From assembly GCF_001428865.1 (NCBI RefSeq), contig NZ_LMIV01000003.1, positions 127,742 through 191,741 on the forward strand: a DNA stretch of 64,000 nt, written 5' to 3'. Below are positions 54,101 through 60,808 of this stretch, in pieces (position 1 is the first letter of the stretch; each line of letters opens with the position of its first letter). The DNA is from Sphingomonas sp. Root241 (GTDB lineage: Bacteria > Pseudomonadota > Alphaproteobacteria > Sphingomonadales > Sphingomonadaceae). The notes under the pieces are model-generated. The model saw only the letters and a program-made list of their open reading frames with translations, made no database searches and was not told where the DNA came from. Position numbers and translations under genes: made by a program.

Positions 54101-55831
54101 GGCACGATTGCCTTCTCGGGGGCGACCAAGACGCTGACGACCGGCGCGAACAACGCGATTCAGTTCGACAACAATGCCGCCACCGGCGCAGCAGTGTCGT
54201 TCACCGGCGGCAATCTCGACATCGATACGACGAGCGGACGGGGTATCACCGGCACCTCGACCACCGCGGGCGCGGGTTCGCTGACGATCCAGGGGACGAA
54301 CAACACGATCACCTCGGTCGGCGGCATCGCACTCAATCTCGTCAACACCAACATCTCCGCGGGTGGGCTCAACTTCCTGTCGATCTCTGCGAACGGCGGC
54401 GCTCGCGGCATCGTGCTCAACACCACCGGCGGGGCGGGGGGGCTCACCGTCACCGGCACCGGCACGACCGACGGCTCGGGCGGCACGATCCAGAACATCA
54501 CCCAGCGCGGAATCGAATTGCTCAACACCGCATTGGTCAACATCAGCAACCTGAACCTGACCAATGCCAGCACCACCGGCCAGGCCGCAGGGCAGGATCT
54601 CGACCTCACTACGGCGAACGGCGCGATCTACATGAGCGGCGTCGCCACCGCGGTGTTCGAGAATATCAACATCACCGGCACGATCGCCGACAACGGCATC
54701 ACCGGCATCAACGTCAGCAACTTCCAGCTCAACAACAGCCTGATCACCGGTGCCGGCGACGGTGCGCACGAGAGCGGCATCGAGTTCAGCAATCTCTCGG
54801 GCACCTCGTCGCTGACCAACACCGAGATCGCGCTGTCGGAGACCAACAGCCTCGACATCGTCAACACCGACGTGAACCTCAACCTGACGCTGAACAATGT
54901 GATCTTCCGCGACACGCAGACCAGCGGCATCGGCGAGGGCGGGCTCCAGTTCCGCAGCTTCAGCAGCGCCGCCGGCACGCCGACGACCAATATCGACATC
55001 ATCGACAGCGATTTCCTGCGGATACGCACCCAGGGTATCCAGATTATCGGCGAGGACGATTCGGTGGTCAGCGTGGATATCACCAACAGCGTCATCGACA
55101 GCCAGACGGGGATCGGCGCCGGCATCGACATCAACGGTAATGATACCTCCACCGTGCGGTTCAACATCATCGGCAACCCGACGATCCGCTCGAGCGGCGG
55201 TGCCGCGATCAACATCACCTCGTTCATCAGCGCGAACGTGATGGGCCGGATCAGCAACAACGCCAATATCAACGTCTACAGCCAGACCCCCGCGGGGACC
55301 GGGGCATCGGGCAGCGGTGTCCGTTTGCTGGCGCAGGAGAATTCGCACCTCACCGTCGCCGTCACGGGCAACACGCTGACGCAGGGCGCCGGCAACAACA
55401 GCTCGGCGGTCGACGTGATCGCCCGCGAAGGGAGCGCCCGCCTCGATCTGACGCTGACCGGCAACATCATCGACTCGACCGACATAAACACGCTCGCCGA
55501 CATCAATCTCCAGAGCGGTTCCTCGTCGGGCACCAACATCGAGACGAACCAGATCTACGCCAATATCGCGAACAACAACCTGACCGCCACCGCGGCTCCC
55601 AATCTACTGCGCCTCCGCGTGTCCGAACTCGACAACACCCACGATCCGCGGATCTTCCTGCAGGGCTTTGTCGAGGGCGGCGCAGGGATCGAGGACGACG
55701 CAGTGGCCACATGGAACGCTAACGGCAACACGCCGCTGGCCACCACCAGCAATATCGCGGTCAGCCTGTCGGGCACGGCCACCGGCCCGAGCGCCGGTAC
55801 CGCGCAGATACCGACCAACCCGCTGCCCTGA
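39194..55831 (+). CDS. Giant inverse-autotransporter-like adhesin with beta-helix passenger (5545 residues)
   Basis: Order: signal peptide (1-27, cleavage near AWG-QTS); a beta-barrel region (about 35-265) with alternating strands such as YVDGRIGYDQRF, AIGVNAGADFYRSDIG, SVFDARVNYRLPLS, FRLEAVPLQGFNGEAGVRLP, SIRGSVGGFDYWD and GIRGGLEMDIEDR, resembling the intimin/invasin inverse-autotransporter domain; a basic linker (266-319, MGDRVRRDYVARSG); then a passenger of about 5225 residues. The passenger is Gly/Thr/Asn/Ser/Asp-rich, nearly Lys-free, with no Cys that I could see, and short alternating beta repeats typical of right-handed beta-helices. Linker modules recur near 320, 970, 1522, 2203, 2987, 3466 and 4101. 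There is no C-terminal autotransporter barrel, PEP-CTERM or type I secretion repeat; it ends ATGPSAGTAQIPTNPLP. The likely role is surface adhesion or biofilm. ATG 39194 follows GGGGGAAC. Confidence 0.88.
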   Translation: MRKSSKARLFSTCLTGAILAAASPAWGQTSDAPTWKPRAEVDAQVGKDIGVSTSLFAPIAQNDSSLVYVDGRIGYDQRFDRNGSATIGARVRVGEDVAIGVNAGADFYRSDIGSRDQAAVSMGLEGFTSVFDARVNYRLPLSKTRTIGYIDPAASGSAALVLENNRLIERHSGFRLEAVPLQGFNGEAGVRLPVGGNASIRGSVGGFDYWDKDADENYRGIRGGLEMDIEDRNSGARFTFGGTVEHDNRFGTDARATVRLSVPFGGRSGDRGAVPTGLDRQMGDRVRRDYVARSGSRYRDLTTSRFAVDARTGNEFGGFYYASGTGVAGAAGTLATPTTINDAVTRAGANGVVVALGSGGNITTPGVTLATNQYLLGGAGAVDVRLLNGSTAQFALGGTNGVIVGSNAAGATVTLGQGSVVRDVTIRGAGTGIAANGVGGFAIDRVIVENTGGAGISLTNTLGSVALTGLTVRGGTGAGVLVNGGSSVSLANSTISGGAGAVDINDGGANLAVSLSGLTLSATGGNVLDIDGSGAGTVTVTGLSGITIRGGTGETGGLSVRSATFDANTTTAGIQTVNAGRMEVGTTAARVNGQGVFLTDVIGSLSFTDLDIANSGATGLHVVNSKVNGFTLATLDGTIDTVGGTAADLDPLVIDLNFASISSVGAAGPGVILNTVQGGGTGGNALTIGTLTISNSGGDGLVILNSTGLVRVNGGAITNSGGSSVRIGTQGVAGSGGSTNLLFGASVTDPTGTAAIVAIFNTSGTLNFTGPISGRGPILVRDTLAGSAISFGAITLTGTAGDAITLGNLAGSINFAGLVTIANPGANGIVIGNVPGGVTFGNVDITGLGNFTGLDVTGAHGNVLFNTLDITGTGAGKGIDVTGSTNAGNVIVLNGSIIQGVNIGVDLTQANMTGQFRFGDGNPVPLNSTIAANIPIVIALMNASNGSYNFADANLVGDTSNLTGAGFTAYYARVGATGAGTRSDPGSLAGADASNAQYIVLLNDPAGGQDVFDAASAGGSFDLAAGQSLVSFLNGDFVAVSGAGLPANLTVSGIGPAGITNVYAGSGGAVLTTTTAGSATVNLSNNSRIDGLVIRNAGNDVGVEGVGVSGVTIANSDIGGSAGAIAISDGGAAASVTLTHLDLSSSAGTTLSLSGAGAGTLTVSASDVDIAATGTSAAASLIDLNSGGIAFGTISTGISAGSALTVQGVTGGGVAIGSVAVGGTGAGAGVAISGNSAAVTIGAVSVAGSAGDALQITGNSGAVSVGAVSASASGGDSVELSGNSGTIAFGALSSSGAAGAGLNLLNTLGNVTVGSASISGGVTGVSINGVSAAGTVTIAGLAVTGSGTGVALADVDGAVSFTGTTSIANPGTSGIVIGAGSAGTISFGDVDITGLGAGTTGVDARNASGTVNFNTLDITGSSTAGTRGIDLTGAAFATNFTTTESGSITGVGIGVDLTNAAITGSFRYGDGSNTDADGAASSINAVTPIVITGINVGTGSYNFLDVALTGDTSTLTSSATLYFVKAGATGVGTIADPGSLAGAEASAADTIILLNDPTGGQDILDAAGAGGSFDLAAGRSLLSFLNGDTLTLPGGAPANLLLFGIPSGQIGNPFAGSGAPVLTTTMAGANTVNLGGSNLLDGLIIGNGVNGIGVVGDGVANITIRNSHISGPGGAIALSDAGLNASVALSNLTLSSTGGMVAFLDGTGGGTLAVTQLSGITILGGNGETDGFYADGVLFDADLATAGAQAVTGSMTIGTAAARVDGTGLTVNASDGSLDFVTLDVVNANDVGVLLTGNLDLTAIVRAGSIDTLGGDALVGVNAALTLDFGSIVATDGGIFMINTAAANAGEPVLNVAMLDLTDGGLLLAGSGDYVFTNASITDSAGIAVFLTDSANLDYSGDITTSLGGAVTLAFVSHTGTASFHDGTIDVTDGDGFQFIDADGTYSFTGTATLHGGDAGINVANGSSGTFSFGAGTSVTNGAIANFVLQNSDANVTYLGSLTQGLNTDNFVVFGQTGGVVDFSQATISASAGSGLLFLGADGTSMLGDVQLSGDAGIEIAGSSGTISFGNVDITAVGANQTAVDLTGALGNVTFQTLDIAGASTVGTKGIDLSGSTTAANIIVNESSSITGVGIGVDLTNAAITGNFRYGDGSNVDADGAASTISAVTPLVIAGLNPGGTYDFRDVVLTGDTTSLQTNKTVFWVQAGATGAGTRADPGSLAAAEASGVDVIILLDAAGAGQDVIDAASAGGGLDLVANQSLLSFLGGDTLSLGGGAPANLLLYGIAGGSVTNPYAGSGAPLLTTSQAGATTVNLAAGALIDGVQIGNLDAKGVYGGYLADVTIRNSVIFGGVNAIEIVGNGGSAALSNLDLSSATGDVLRLRGDGGNLIVTQLANLTIRGGTSGRGLFGEQLVFDASVATAGIQAVTGALTIGSSASRIGGSGLVLDDVTGTLSLIATIFNTDGDGIFADGGAGGFTFAITGGTIDTGLVTTAGSALNLANLSADLQLDSVTYSGLDSGVLVNNVTGVGTGGRALDIDTLTVASGADSGISLLGTTSGNFSFGSASSITGTSVAGIAIANTGAGTFTYDGSITAATGALISVSGGDIGNATFSGALNATGGTGLQFDNADGTYNFTGTTTLNGGDAGIDIVNGSSGTFTFGTGTSITSPTGTGLNVQNSTAGITYSGNLTYATAGQLAVEIVNHSGGTITFQTGTLGVTNGSGVRFDNADGTYAFTGTATLSGVTAGFDIGNGSSGTFNFGSGTSVDATVTGLGLANSAANVTYAGTLTSSAGYAFAAFSDQSTLDISSATLNVTSLGLNFNDADGVYTFGSFALSNGASIVVANDSDGTLTFGDVDITGTGAGQTAVNLTGAMGGVTFNTLDITGTSTVGSRGINLFGNTGTGDIVVTNSSTITGVGVGVDLTNASRTGLFQYGDGESAIDVASTISATTPLVITGLNGGTGIYNFADVNLVGDTSGLATTATVYYVLAGATGSGTLGDPGSLAGAEAAAADIIILLNNPAGGQDVLDALGSNGNDTLQLDVNQALRSFLNGDTITLPGGAPANVILTGVVTGQVTNPYAGSGAPILTTTGAANTVTLANNSLIDGVSIQSASGFAGVYGSGVTTVTLSNATLSGTGTALRLLDGGAAATATLTNLSLSASGGSAAVDFSGAGAGSLTLTGSGLNVSHSGSGSLLTIADIVVGGGNLTFGTVASTASGAGVDLGSVAGLGTLSFGSITVAGASGSGVALHNSSAIVNLGDVTVSGAAGAGIQLTSNSGATTIGTIDISSSATGIAASGLTSTLTVGDGTIDGATTAGILLGAGNTVLLSFGNIDITALQTGARGVDARSTGGSNVYFETLDISGASAIGTRGIDLTGNTGLGNFTVNESSTITGVGIGVDLTNASRTGGFRYGDGSNVDADLAASTINATTPIVVAGLNGATGTYDFRDATLVGDTSPLEVSAFFVRAGATGVGSRSDPGSLAAADASTASFIVLLDAQAGAGSFDTISGTLTLANNQSLLSFRDTDIFNVGGGAPPNVFVFNVTTGTITNPNSGSGAPLLTSADATGTVQLAGTSVIDGVVIANTGTGAGIYANGTAGIATIRNSTISGGGAAVDIRSGALVRTANLQNLTLANAGNQMGALLNLNGTGGTLTVTGMSNLSIGTAGGETAGLVFDTVTFDSDLATGGIQAVNAGALTIGTTGARVQGDGLSLTNVSGSLTFSDLDIANTGGTGLLVANSKANSFLLTTADGSFDTTFGTAVNLDPLTVNMTVSSVTATNGAYGIQLDQVEGFFTVTGAVNVTNATIAGIAVENNTGQADALDATFSGAVTINNTVGAGLSLTNNAGATIIFGGGGTGVDVVTTGGAALNASGGTLSIAGSGNSLTSGTGQTMTLSGLTVGAPGINFASVSANGAATAVVLTSVTAAGGGAINLGTVNLQGITSRGIDVNTALGAALSITDLDIGLNSTTAVAVDLNGAALAAGITANDFDVTNAAAAGTSIAVDLRGTTGGQGVTLGDSAAGGAAATIAGVNTGIWLDATTNAAFTYGDGESAIDSASTISAATGINAAAAPAVGTYNFRDVTFGASPGLGFGVGRTWFVDSNGATGGGNGSGADGANPMTLAAAELALAATDVIVLVNNGIAISAAGSNGNDTLNLLADTQVRGFGQGPLALTLTVPSTILLSGNTINIADPTGNGAATLTTAAGASVITLGASGNHISGFILDGAPAGALRGIVDGAGATGTVIDFMTIRNFNQVNGYGVEITPSTNTVIDNVTFTGNTNDVLLNAAGSTITNVTATGATGTSITLDNATGTTTLTNLSISGAATGLSFTNAGGTITATNVDITGAATSALTVTGGTAGFTFDGASSIIQAAGGLTLNVANHSIGTFAFAGLINATSGNGMQFNNADGTYNFPGITTLNGGNAGIDIYNGATGTFAFGSATSLTHNNAGNAFVLLSGANVTFDGSITDNDGIAVEIDAHDAGTATFNGTISSSIGNASTVISIINSNGGAINFNGIMNLASTAASVVNLSGNNGSTVTFNAGGPGLDITSTTGTGMIITGGGTVNVLGSGNSITTTSGTLLSVTDTGGTTTNVNLSFASASNTSGANGIFVQRTGAGSIVGTINIAGGAITATTRGVSLNGDALNFTYGGTITTSGAASRTFEATNRTGGTATLSGNITDTSLGISVTSNSGGTINLTGQTISLNSGTNAAVTLSNNTGTTINFAPLAGGNGLDIVTTSGAGFSATGGGTVTVSGTGNSIQTATGQVINLTGVSAGASGINFASLQSTGIVAGIAINLNNLDSVGSGAFSGGTTSVAATSGGNDGIFIGNGTAANVSFGATTIGTGTVSGDGIEINGAGNGAVTFTSVAITNTTAHGVSIVGAAGATGAIAINGGTIGAGGIGGDGVNITGGSGAVTVAASIAKTNAGNVVEVSSHTGGAVTFSGNLSATGGAANGILLSNNSGGTIAFSGATKTLTTGANNAIQFDNNAATGAAVSFTGGNLDIDTTSGRGITGTSTTAGAGSLTIQGTNNTITSVGGIALNLVNTNISAGGLNFLSISANGGARGIVLNTTGGAGGLTVTGTGTTDGSGGTIQNITQRGIELLNTALVNISNLNLTNASTTGQAAGQDLDLTTANGAIYMSGVATAVFENINITGTIADNGITGINVSNFQLNNSLITGAGDGAHESGIEFSNLSGTSSLTNTEIALSETNSLDIVNTDVNLNLTLNNVIFRDTQTSGIGEGGLQFRSFSSAAGTPTTNIDIIDSDFLRIRTQGIQIIGEDDSVVSVDITNSVIDSQTGIGAGIDINGNDTSTVRFNIIGNPTIRSSGGAAINITSFISANVMGRISNNANINVYSQTPAGTGASGSGVRLLAQENSHLTVAVTGNTLTQGAGNNSSAVDVIAREGSARLDLTLTGNIIDSTDINTLADINLQSGSSSGTNIETNQIYANIANNNLTATAAPNLLRLRVSELDNTHDPRIFLQGFVEGGAGIEDDAVATWNANGNTPLATTSNIAVSLSGTATGPSAGTAQIPTNPLP
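40151..51650 (+). repeat. Seven unequal coding modules within the giant gene
   Basis: Each module opens with an aromatic-rich linker, for example YYARVGATGAGTRSDPGSLA, at nucleotides 40151, 42101, 43757, 45800, 48152, 49589 and 51494 (first and last copies are diverged). Five copies are followed by IxLLNDPAGGQD-like and SLLSFLNGDT-like segments and TNPYAGSGAPxLTT. Each linker from 42101 on is preceded by a block reading DITG, LDITG, GVGIGVDLTN and FRYGDGS (YGDG near 41950, 43590, 45640, 48000, 49430 and 51340). Module lengths are 650, 552, 681, 784, 479 and 635 residues. DNA copies differ mostly at silent sites. Confidence 0.8.
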
Positions 55832-55854
55832 TAGGGGTCGGAGTCCGTCTCATT

Positions 55855-55878
55855 GCTCCCCGGCCTTCGCCGGGGAGC
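55855..55878 (+). terminator. Probable hairpin terminator of the giant gene
   Basis: GCTCCCCGGC (55855-55864), loop CTTC, GCCGGGGAGC (55869-55878): a perfect 10-base stem 24 bases after the stop codon. The following bases (AGGGTGGTTTCGG) lack a strong T run, so termination may be incomplete or act on both convergent genes. It resembles one arm of the REP-like class. Confidence 0.6.
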
Positions 55879-55930
55879 AGGGTGGTTTCGGGCAACGCGA
55901 GCCAATTGCCCCTTCAGCGCGGGGGTCTGG

Positions 55931-56530
55931 TTATTTCGGTTTTGCCGGCGCAGGCGCAGGCGCGGCCGGCTTGGGCGCAACGGGCAGAGGACTCCTGTCG
56001 AGCGCCGCAAGTCCCGTCGGAAAGTCGCGAAGCGTCACCGGCACGATGATCCGCTGGCCGTTGCCGGCGGTGAATCCGATCTTGAGCGTCTTGCCGCCGC
56101 GTATCGCCGCGAGCATCGCCGCGTCGACGGGCGTACCGGTATAGGCGCCGTTCTGGTCGCTGGTCTGCACCACCAGCGGCTTCTCCGCCGCTTCGTCGAT
56201 CTGGACGCTGACGCCGCGCGGGAACAACACGCCGTGCGGAAGCGCGATCGTCATGTTGTGCCCGGCCTGCGGCGTGCGCTGCAGGATCACCGTCAGCAGC
56301 CTTTGCTTCTGTTCGCCCGCCAGCAGGTTCTGGACGAGGCTGCACGGTTGGTTGGCGGCCGGAGCCGGGGCGGGGGTGGGGCTCGCCGAGGGCGCCGGGC
56401 CGCATACGAGCTGCCATGCGGGTCCCGAAGCCTGTGCCGCCGGAGCGGGGGCGGCGGGCACCGTCTGGGCCTGCGTAACCGGCGCCATCCAGCTTGCGCT
56501 TGCCGCCAGAACCGCCACGATCGTCTCCAT
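55931..56530 (-). CDS. Invasion-associated locus B (IalB)-like exported protein
   Basis: A protein of 199 residues. Signal peptide METIVAVLAASASWMAPVTQAQT, then a Pro/Ala linker, and the IalB-type body: WQLVCGP, PCSLVQNLLAGEQKQRLLTVIL, LPHGVLFPRGVSVQIDEAAEKPLVVQTSDQNGAYTG, AAIRGGKTLKIGFTAGNG and VPVTLRDFPTGLAALD. Unlike many members it lacks the second Cys pair near QTSDQNGAY. A Pro/Ala-rich tail ends in PAKPK. ATG 56530 fits the GGGAGGA spacing better than 56536. Periplasmic; function unclear. It converges with the giant adhesin gene. Confidence 0.85.
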   Translation of the reverse strand: METIVAVLAASASWMAPVTQAQTVPAAPAPAAQASGPAWQLVCGPAPSASPTPAPAPAANQPCSLVQNLLAGEQKQRLLTVILQRTPQAGHNMTIALPHGVLFPRGVSVQIDEAAEKPLVVQTSDQNGAYTGTPVDAAMLAAIRGGKTLKIGFTAGNGQRIIVPVTLRDFPTGLAALDRSPLPVAPKPAAPAPAPAKPK

Positions 56531-56661
56531 TGCCATTCCTCCCGAAATCTTTGCGCAGCCTAATGGAGATGTGGGAGGGGTCAACGAAGATGTCCGCGCC
56601 GCGGCGTTGACAGGTTCGCGCTTTCCCCTCATTCATCAGACAATTCATAAGGAGAGGGTGC

Positions 56662-57755
<1,094 letters not shown>

Positions 57756-57756
<1 letters not shown>

Positions 57757-58676
57757 TGGCGACGGCGATCGCCGAACCGGCGGCAGCGCTCACCGTTCCC
57801 GTGCCCAAGGTCCCGGGCAGCGGCAATTGGCGCAACGCCCTGTTCGTCGTGCCGTATCTGTTCGTCTTCGTCGTCATGCTCGTCGTGCCGCTGGCGATGG
57901 GAATGTGGCTGTCGACCACCAAAAGCGACCTGTTCGGCACTGAGCGCTGGGTCGGGGCCGCCAATTTCGTCCGGCTGTTCGGCGACGCGATCTTCCTCCA
58001 GACGGTGGCGAACACCTTTTATTTCGTGCTGCTCACGGTGCCGTTCCTCACTCTCGCGGGGCTTGGCCTCGCATTAGTGCTCAACCGCCGGGAACGGTGG
58101 GCAGCGGTGCTGCGGACGATCTTCTTCGCCTCGACCGTGCTCTCCGTCACCGTCGTTACTTTGGTGTGGCGATTGGTGTTCCTGCCCGATGGCGGGCTGC
58201 TCGGGGTGACCGCGGAGGCGCTGGGCAAGACGCCGATCGCGTTCCTCAACAACGAGAAATTGGCGATGCCGGCGATCGCCGTCACTACGATCTGGTGGTG
58301 CATCGGGCTGCCGATGGTGCTGTTCCTCGCCGCGCTCCAGCAGGTGCCGCGCGACCTCTACGAAGCCGCCGCGCTCGACAATGCCTCGCGCTGGACCACG
58401 CTGACCCGGATCACCTTGCCCGCGATCCGCCGAACCTTCTTCCTCGTGATCATCATCGAAGTGATCCTGCAGTTCCAATTGTTCGGCCAGGCACAGCTGA
58501 TGACATTGGGCGGCCCCAACAACGCCACGCGTCCGATCGTGCTGTTCATCTACGAAACCGGCTGGCGGCAATGGGAGCTGGGCTATGCCGCGGCGGCGGC
58601 GCAGATATTGTTCGCGATGATCCTGATCGCGGCGATGGTCCAGTATCGCATCTCCTCGCGGAAGGATGCGGCATGA
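57756..58676 (+). CDS. CUT1 ABC permease, MalF-like
   Basis: A protein of 306 residues with six membrane helices. The EAA loop DLYEAAALDNASRWTTLTRITLPAIRR contacts the ATPase. FVVPYLFVFVVMLVVPLAMGMWLSTT opens the first helix. ATG 57756 overlaps the ATPase stop by one base (TGATG). It forms the membrane pore with the following permease. Confidence 0.93.
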
Positions 58677-59488
58677 CGCGCAGCCGCCTCGCCATCGTGT
58701 TGGTGGTGCTTGCCGCGGTGCTGATGCTCGTGCCTTTATTGTGGGTGCTGGCGCTGTCGCTCAAGGCCAATGCGGAGCTGATGACGGACACCGCCTCGGT
58801 GTTCAACGGGCGCTACACGCTGGAGAATTACCGCACTCTCTTCGGCAACGGCAGCGTGTTCCGCTGGATCGGTAACAGCCTGATCGTCTCGTTCGGGATG
58901 ACCGCGGGCGTGCTCGTCCTCGCCTCGCTCGCCGGCTACGGTTTCGCGCGGTTGGAGTTCCGCGGGCGCGACATCCTCTTCGTCGTGGTGCTGCTGGGGC
59001 TCGCGGTGCCCGAACAGGCAGTGATCATCGCGCGGCACCAGATGTTCAGCTGGCTCGGCATGCACAACACGTATCAGGCGCTGATCCTGCCCGGCCTCTC
59101 GGCGCCCTTCGGGGTGTTCCTGATGACGCAATATTTCCGCGCGATCCCCAAGGACATCGACGAGGCGGCCTTGCTCGACGGCGCCTCTCGCTTCACGATC
59201 TTCTGGCGGCTGCTGCTGCCGCTCACCGTGCCCGCCCAGGCGACGCTCGGCATCTTCACCTTCCTCCACGCCTGGAACGACTATTGGTGGCCGCTGATCT
59301 CCGCGACCAACAAGGACATGTTCACGCTCACGGTGGGCATCGCCTCGACCCAGATGAACTTCGCCCAGACCGAGGGGCTCGGCTTCCTGATGGCGCAGGC
59401 GGTGTTCGCCGGGGCGCCGATGCTGATCGTGTACCTGTTCTTCCAGAAATACATCGTCCAGGCAGTGGCGGGGGCGGCGGGGCGATGA
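58673..59488 (+). CDS. CUT1 ABC permease, MalG-like
   Basis: A protein of 271 residues, six helices. ALSLKANAELMTD and TLENYRTLFGN are typical of MalG-type N-termini; the EAA loop reads DIDEAALLDGASRFTIFWRLLLPLTVPA, and HAWNDYWWPLI is the MalG signature. ATG 58673 overlaps the previous stop (ATGA), and its own stop overlaps the binding-protein gene. Confidence 0.93.
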   Translation: MTRSRLAIVLVVLAAVLMLVPLLWVLALSLKANAELMTDTASVFNGRYTLENYRTLFGNGSVFRWIGNSLIVSFGMTAGVLVLASLAGYGFARLEFRGRDILFVVVLLGLAVPEQAVIIARHQMFSWLGMHNTYQALILPGLSAPFGVFLMTQYFRAIPKDIDEAALLDGASRFTIFWRLLLPLTVPAQATLGIFTFLHAWNDYWWPLISATNKDMFTLTVGIASTQMNFAQTEGLGFLMAQAVFAGAPMLIVYLFFQKYIVQAVAGAAGR

Positions 59489-60792
59489 GGCTGGGTTGGC
59501 TCTTGCCGCTGGCGGTGCTGCTCGCCGGTTGCTCGGACGCGAAGCCGGACAAGACACGGCTGGTGATCCAGCGCTTCTTCGGCGCGTGTGAAGCCGAATA
59601 TGGCCGCGTCACCGACATCGCCGGGGCCGAGGGCGAGTGCGGGATCATGACCGCGATGATCAACCGCTTCGAGGCCGAGAACCCCGATGTCGATGTGGTC
59701 GAGAACGTCGTGTTCTGGCCCGGCTACGACCAACTCACGGCCCAGCTCGCCGCCAATGACGCGCCCGATCTGGTGACGATGCACGGATCGGTGATCCCGG
59801 ACTATCAGGCGCGCAACCTCCTCGAGCCGCTCGACGCGGACCTCACCGCGATCGGCGCGCCGCCTGCCAGCTTCACCAATGCCGCGCGCGCCGCGGTGAC
59901 CGTCGGCGGCCACGCCTGGGGGCTGCCGATCGATACCTGGGCGCCGCTGTGGCACATCAACATGAACCTGTTCCGCAAGGCCGGGCTGGTGCAGGGCGGC
60001 AAGCCGATCCTGCCGCGCTCCCCGGAGGAGCTGTTCGCGCAGGCGCGGCAATTCCGCGAACGCACCGGCAAGCCCTATCTCGTGCAGGGCGCCGCGAACG
60101 AATATGCCGGCTTCACGCGCAACTTCTACACCTTCGTGATGCAGCAGAACGGCACCTTGTTCCGGAACGGCCGCGCCAACTTCCGGACGCCCGAGGGGCG
60201 CAATGCGCTCCAGCTGTTCAAGACGATCTACGAGCGCGACTTCACCACCAAGAACCAGGATTACAGCGCCGCGGTGGCGGGTTTCCTGAACGGCGATGGC
60301 GGGGTGTTCCTCGTCGGCACCTGGATGGTCGGCACCTTCGACGCGAAGTCGCGCGAGTCCACCGGTGCGCTCGCCAATGGCGGGTACACGGTGATGCCCT
60401 ACCCCAGGCTGTTCCAGCGCGAGGCGACCTTCGCCGACGGCCATAACTGGGTGATGCCGCGCAACGCTCGCCGTACTCCCGAGGAGCGCGCCGCCGCCGT
60501 CCGCTTCCTCAAATTCTTCGCGCGCCACGCCAGGCACTGGGCGCGGACCGGGCATCTGCCGGCGTTCCAGGCGATCATCGACAGCCCCGAATGGCGTGCC
60601 CTGCCGCATCGCGACAATCTCGCGATCCTCGCCACCACGGCCCAGCCCTTGCCCAAGGACGTGCGCCGCCAGTTCCCGATCGAGACGATCGTCGGTACCG
60701 AGGCCGCGGCGGCGATCTCGGGCGCCAAGCCGATCGACCAGACGCTTTCCGACATGGAGCGCCGCGTGAACGCGGTGCTCGACCATCTGTGA
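59485..60792 (+). CDS. Sugar-binding lipoprotein of the ABC importer
   Basis: A protein of 435 residues, SBP family 1. MRLGWLLPLAVLLAGC is a lipoprotein signal (Cys 16) and the next residue is Ser, which by the usual Lol rule favours outer-membrane sorting rather than inner-membrane retention. The body has MINRFEAENPDVDVVENVVFWPGYDQLTAQLAANDAPDLV, GLPIDTWAPLWHINMNLFRKAGL and GFLNGDGGVFLVGTWMVG. It should deliver arabino-oligosaccharide to the permeases; the exact ligand is inferred from the neighbouring GH51 gene. Confidence 0.92.
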   Translation: MRLGWLLPLAVLLAGCSDAKPDKTRLVIQRFFGACEAEYGRVTDIAGAEGECGIMTAMINRFEAENPDVDVVENVVFWPGYDQLTAQLAANDAPDLVTMHGSVIPDYQARNLLEPLDADLTAIGAPPASFTNAARAAVTVGGHAWGLPIDTWAPLWHINMNLFRKAGLVQGGKPILPRSPEELFAQARQFRERTGKPYLVQGAANEYAGFTRNFYTFVMQQNGTLFRNGRANFRTPEGRNALQLFKTIYERDFTTKNQDYSAAVAGFLNGDGGVFLVGTWMVGTFDAKSRESTGALANGGYTVMPYPRLFQREATFADGHNWVMPRNARRTPEERAAAVRFLKFFARHARHWARTGHLPAFQAIIDSPEWRALPHRDNLAILATTAQPLPKDVRRQFPIETIVGTEAAAAISGAKPIDQTLSDMERRVNAVLDHL

Positions 60793-60808
60793 CTCCACGA
60801 GGCTCCTT

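Noticed and set aside
45302..55348. A 3348-codon open frame on the minus strand inside the giant gene
   Set aside because: It lies wholly antisense to the giant protein, has Arg/Ala/Gly/Asp-rich low-information composition and no signal or domain. Codon bias of a GC-rich, repetitive gene leaves few stops on the opposite strand. The plus-strand frame has a signal peptide, a barrel and clear protein-level repeats.
55400..55831. PEP-CTERM, autotransporter barrel or type I secretion signal at the end of the giant protein
   Set aside because: The C-terminus lacks a PEP motif, membrane helix and basic tail, lacks an amphipathic barrel with final aromatic residue, and lacks GGxGxDxxx nonapeptide repeats.
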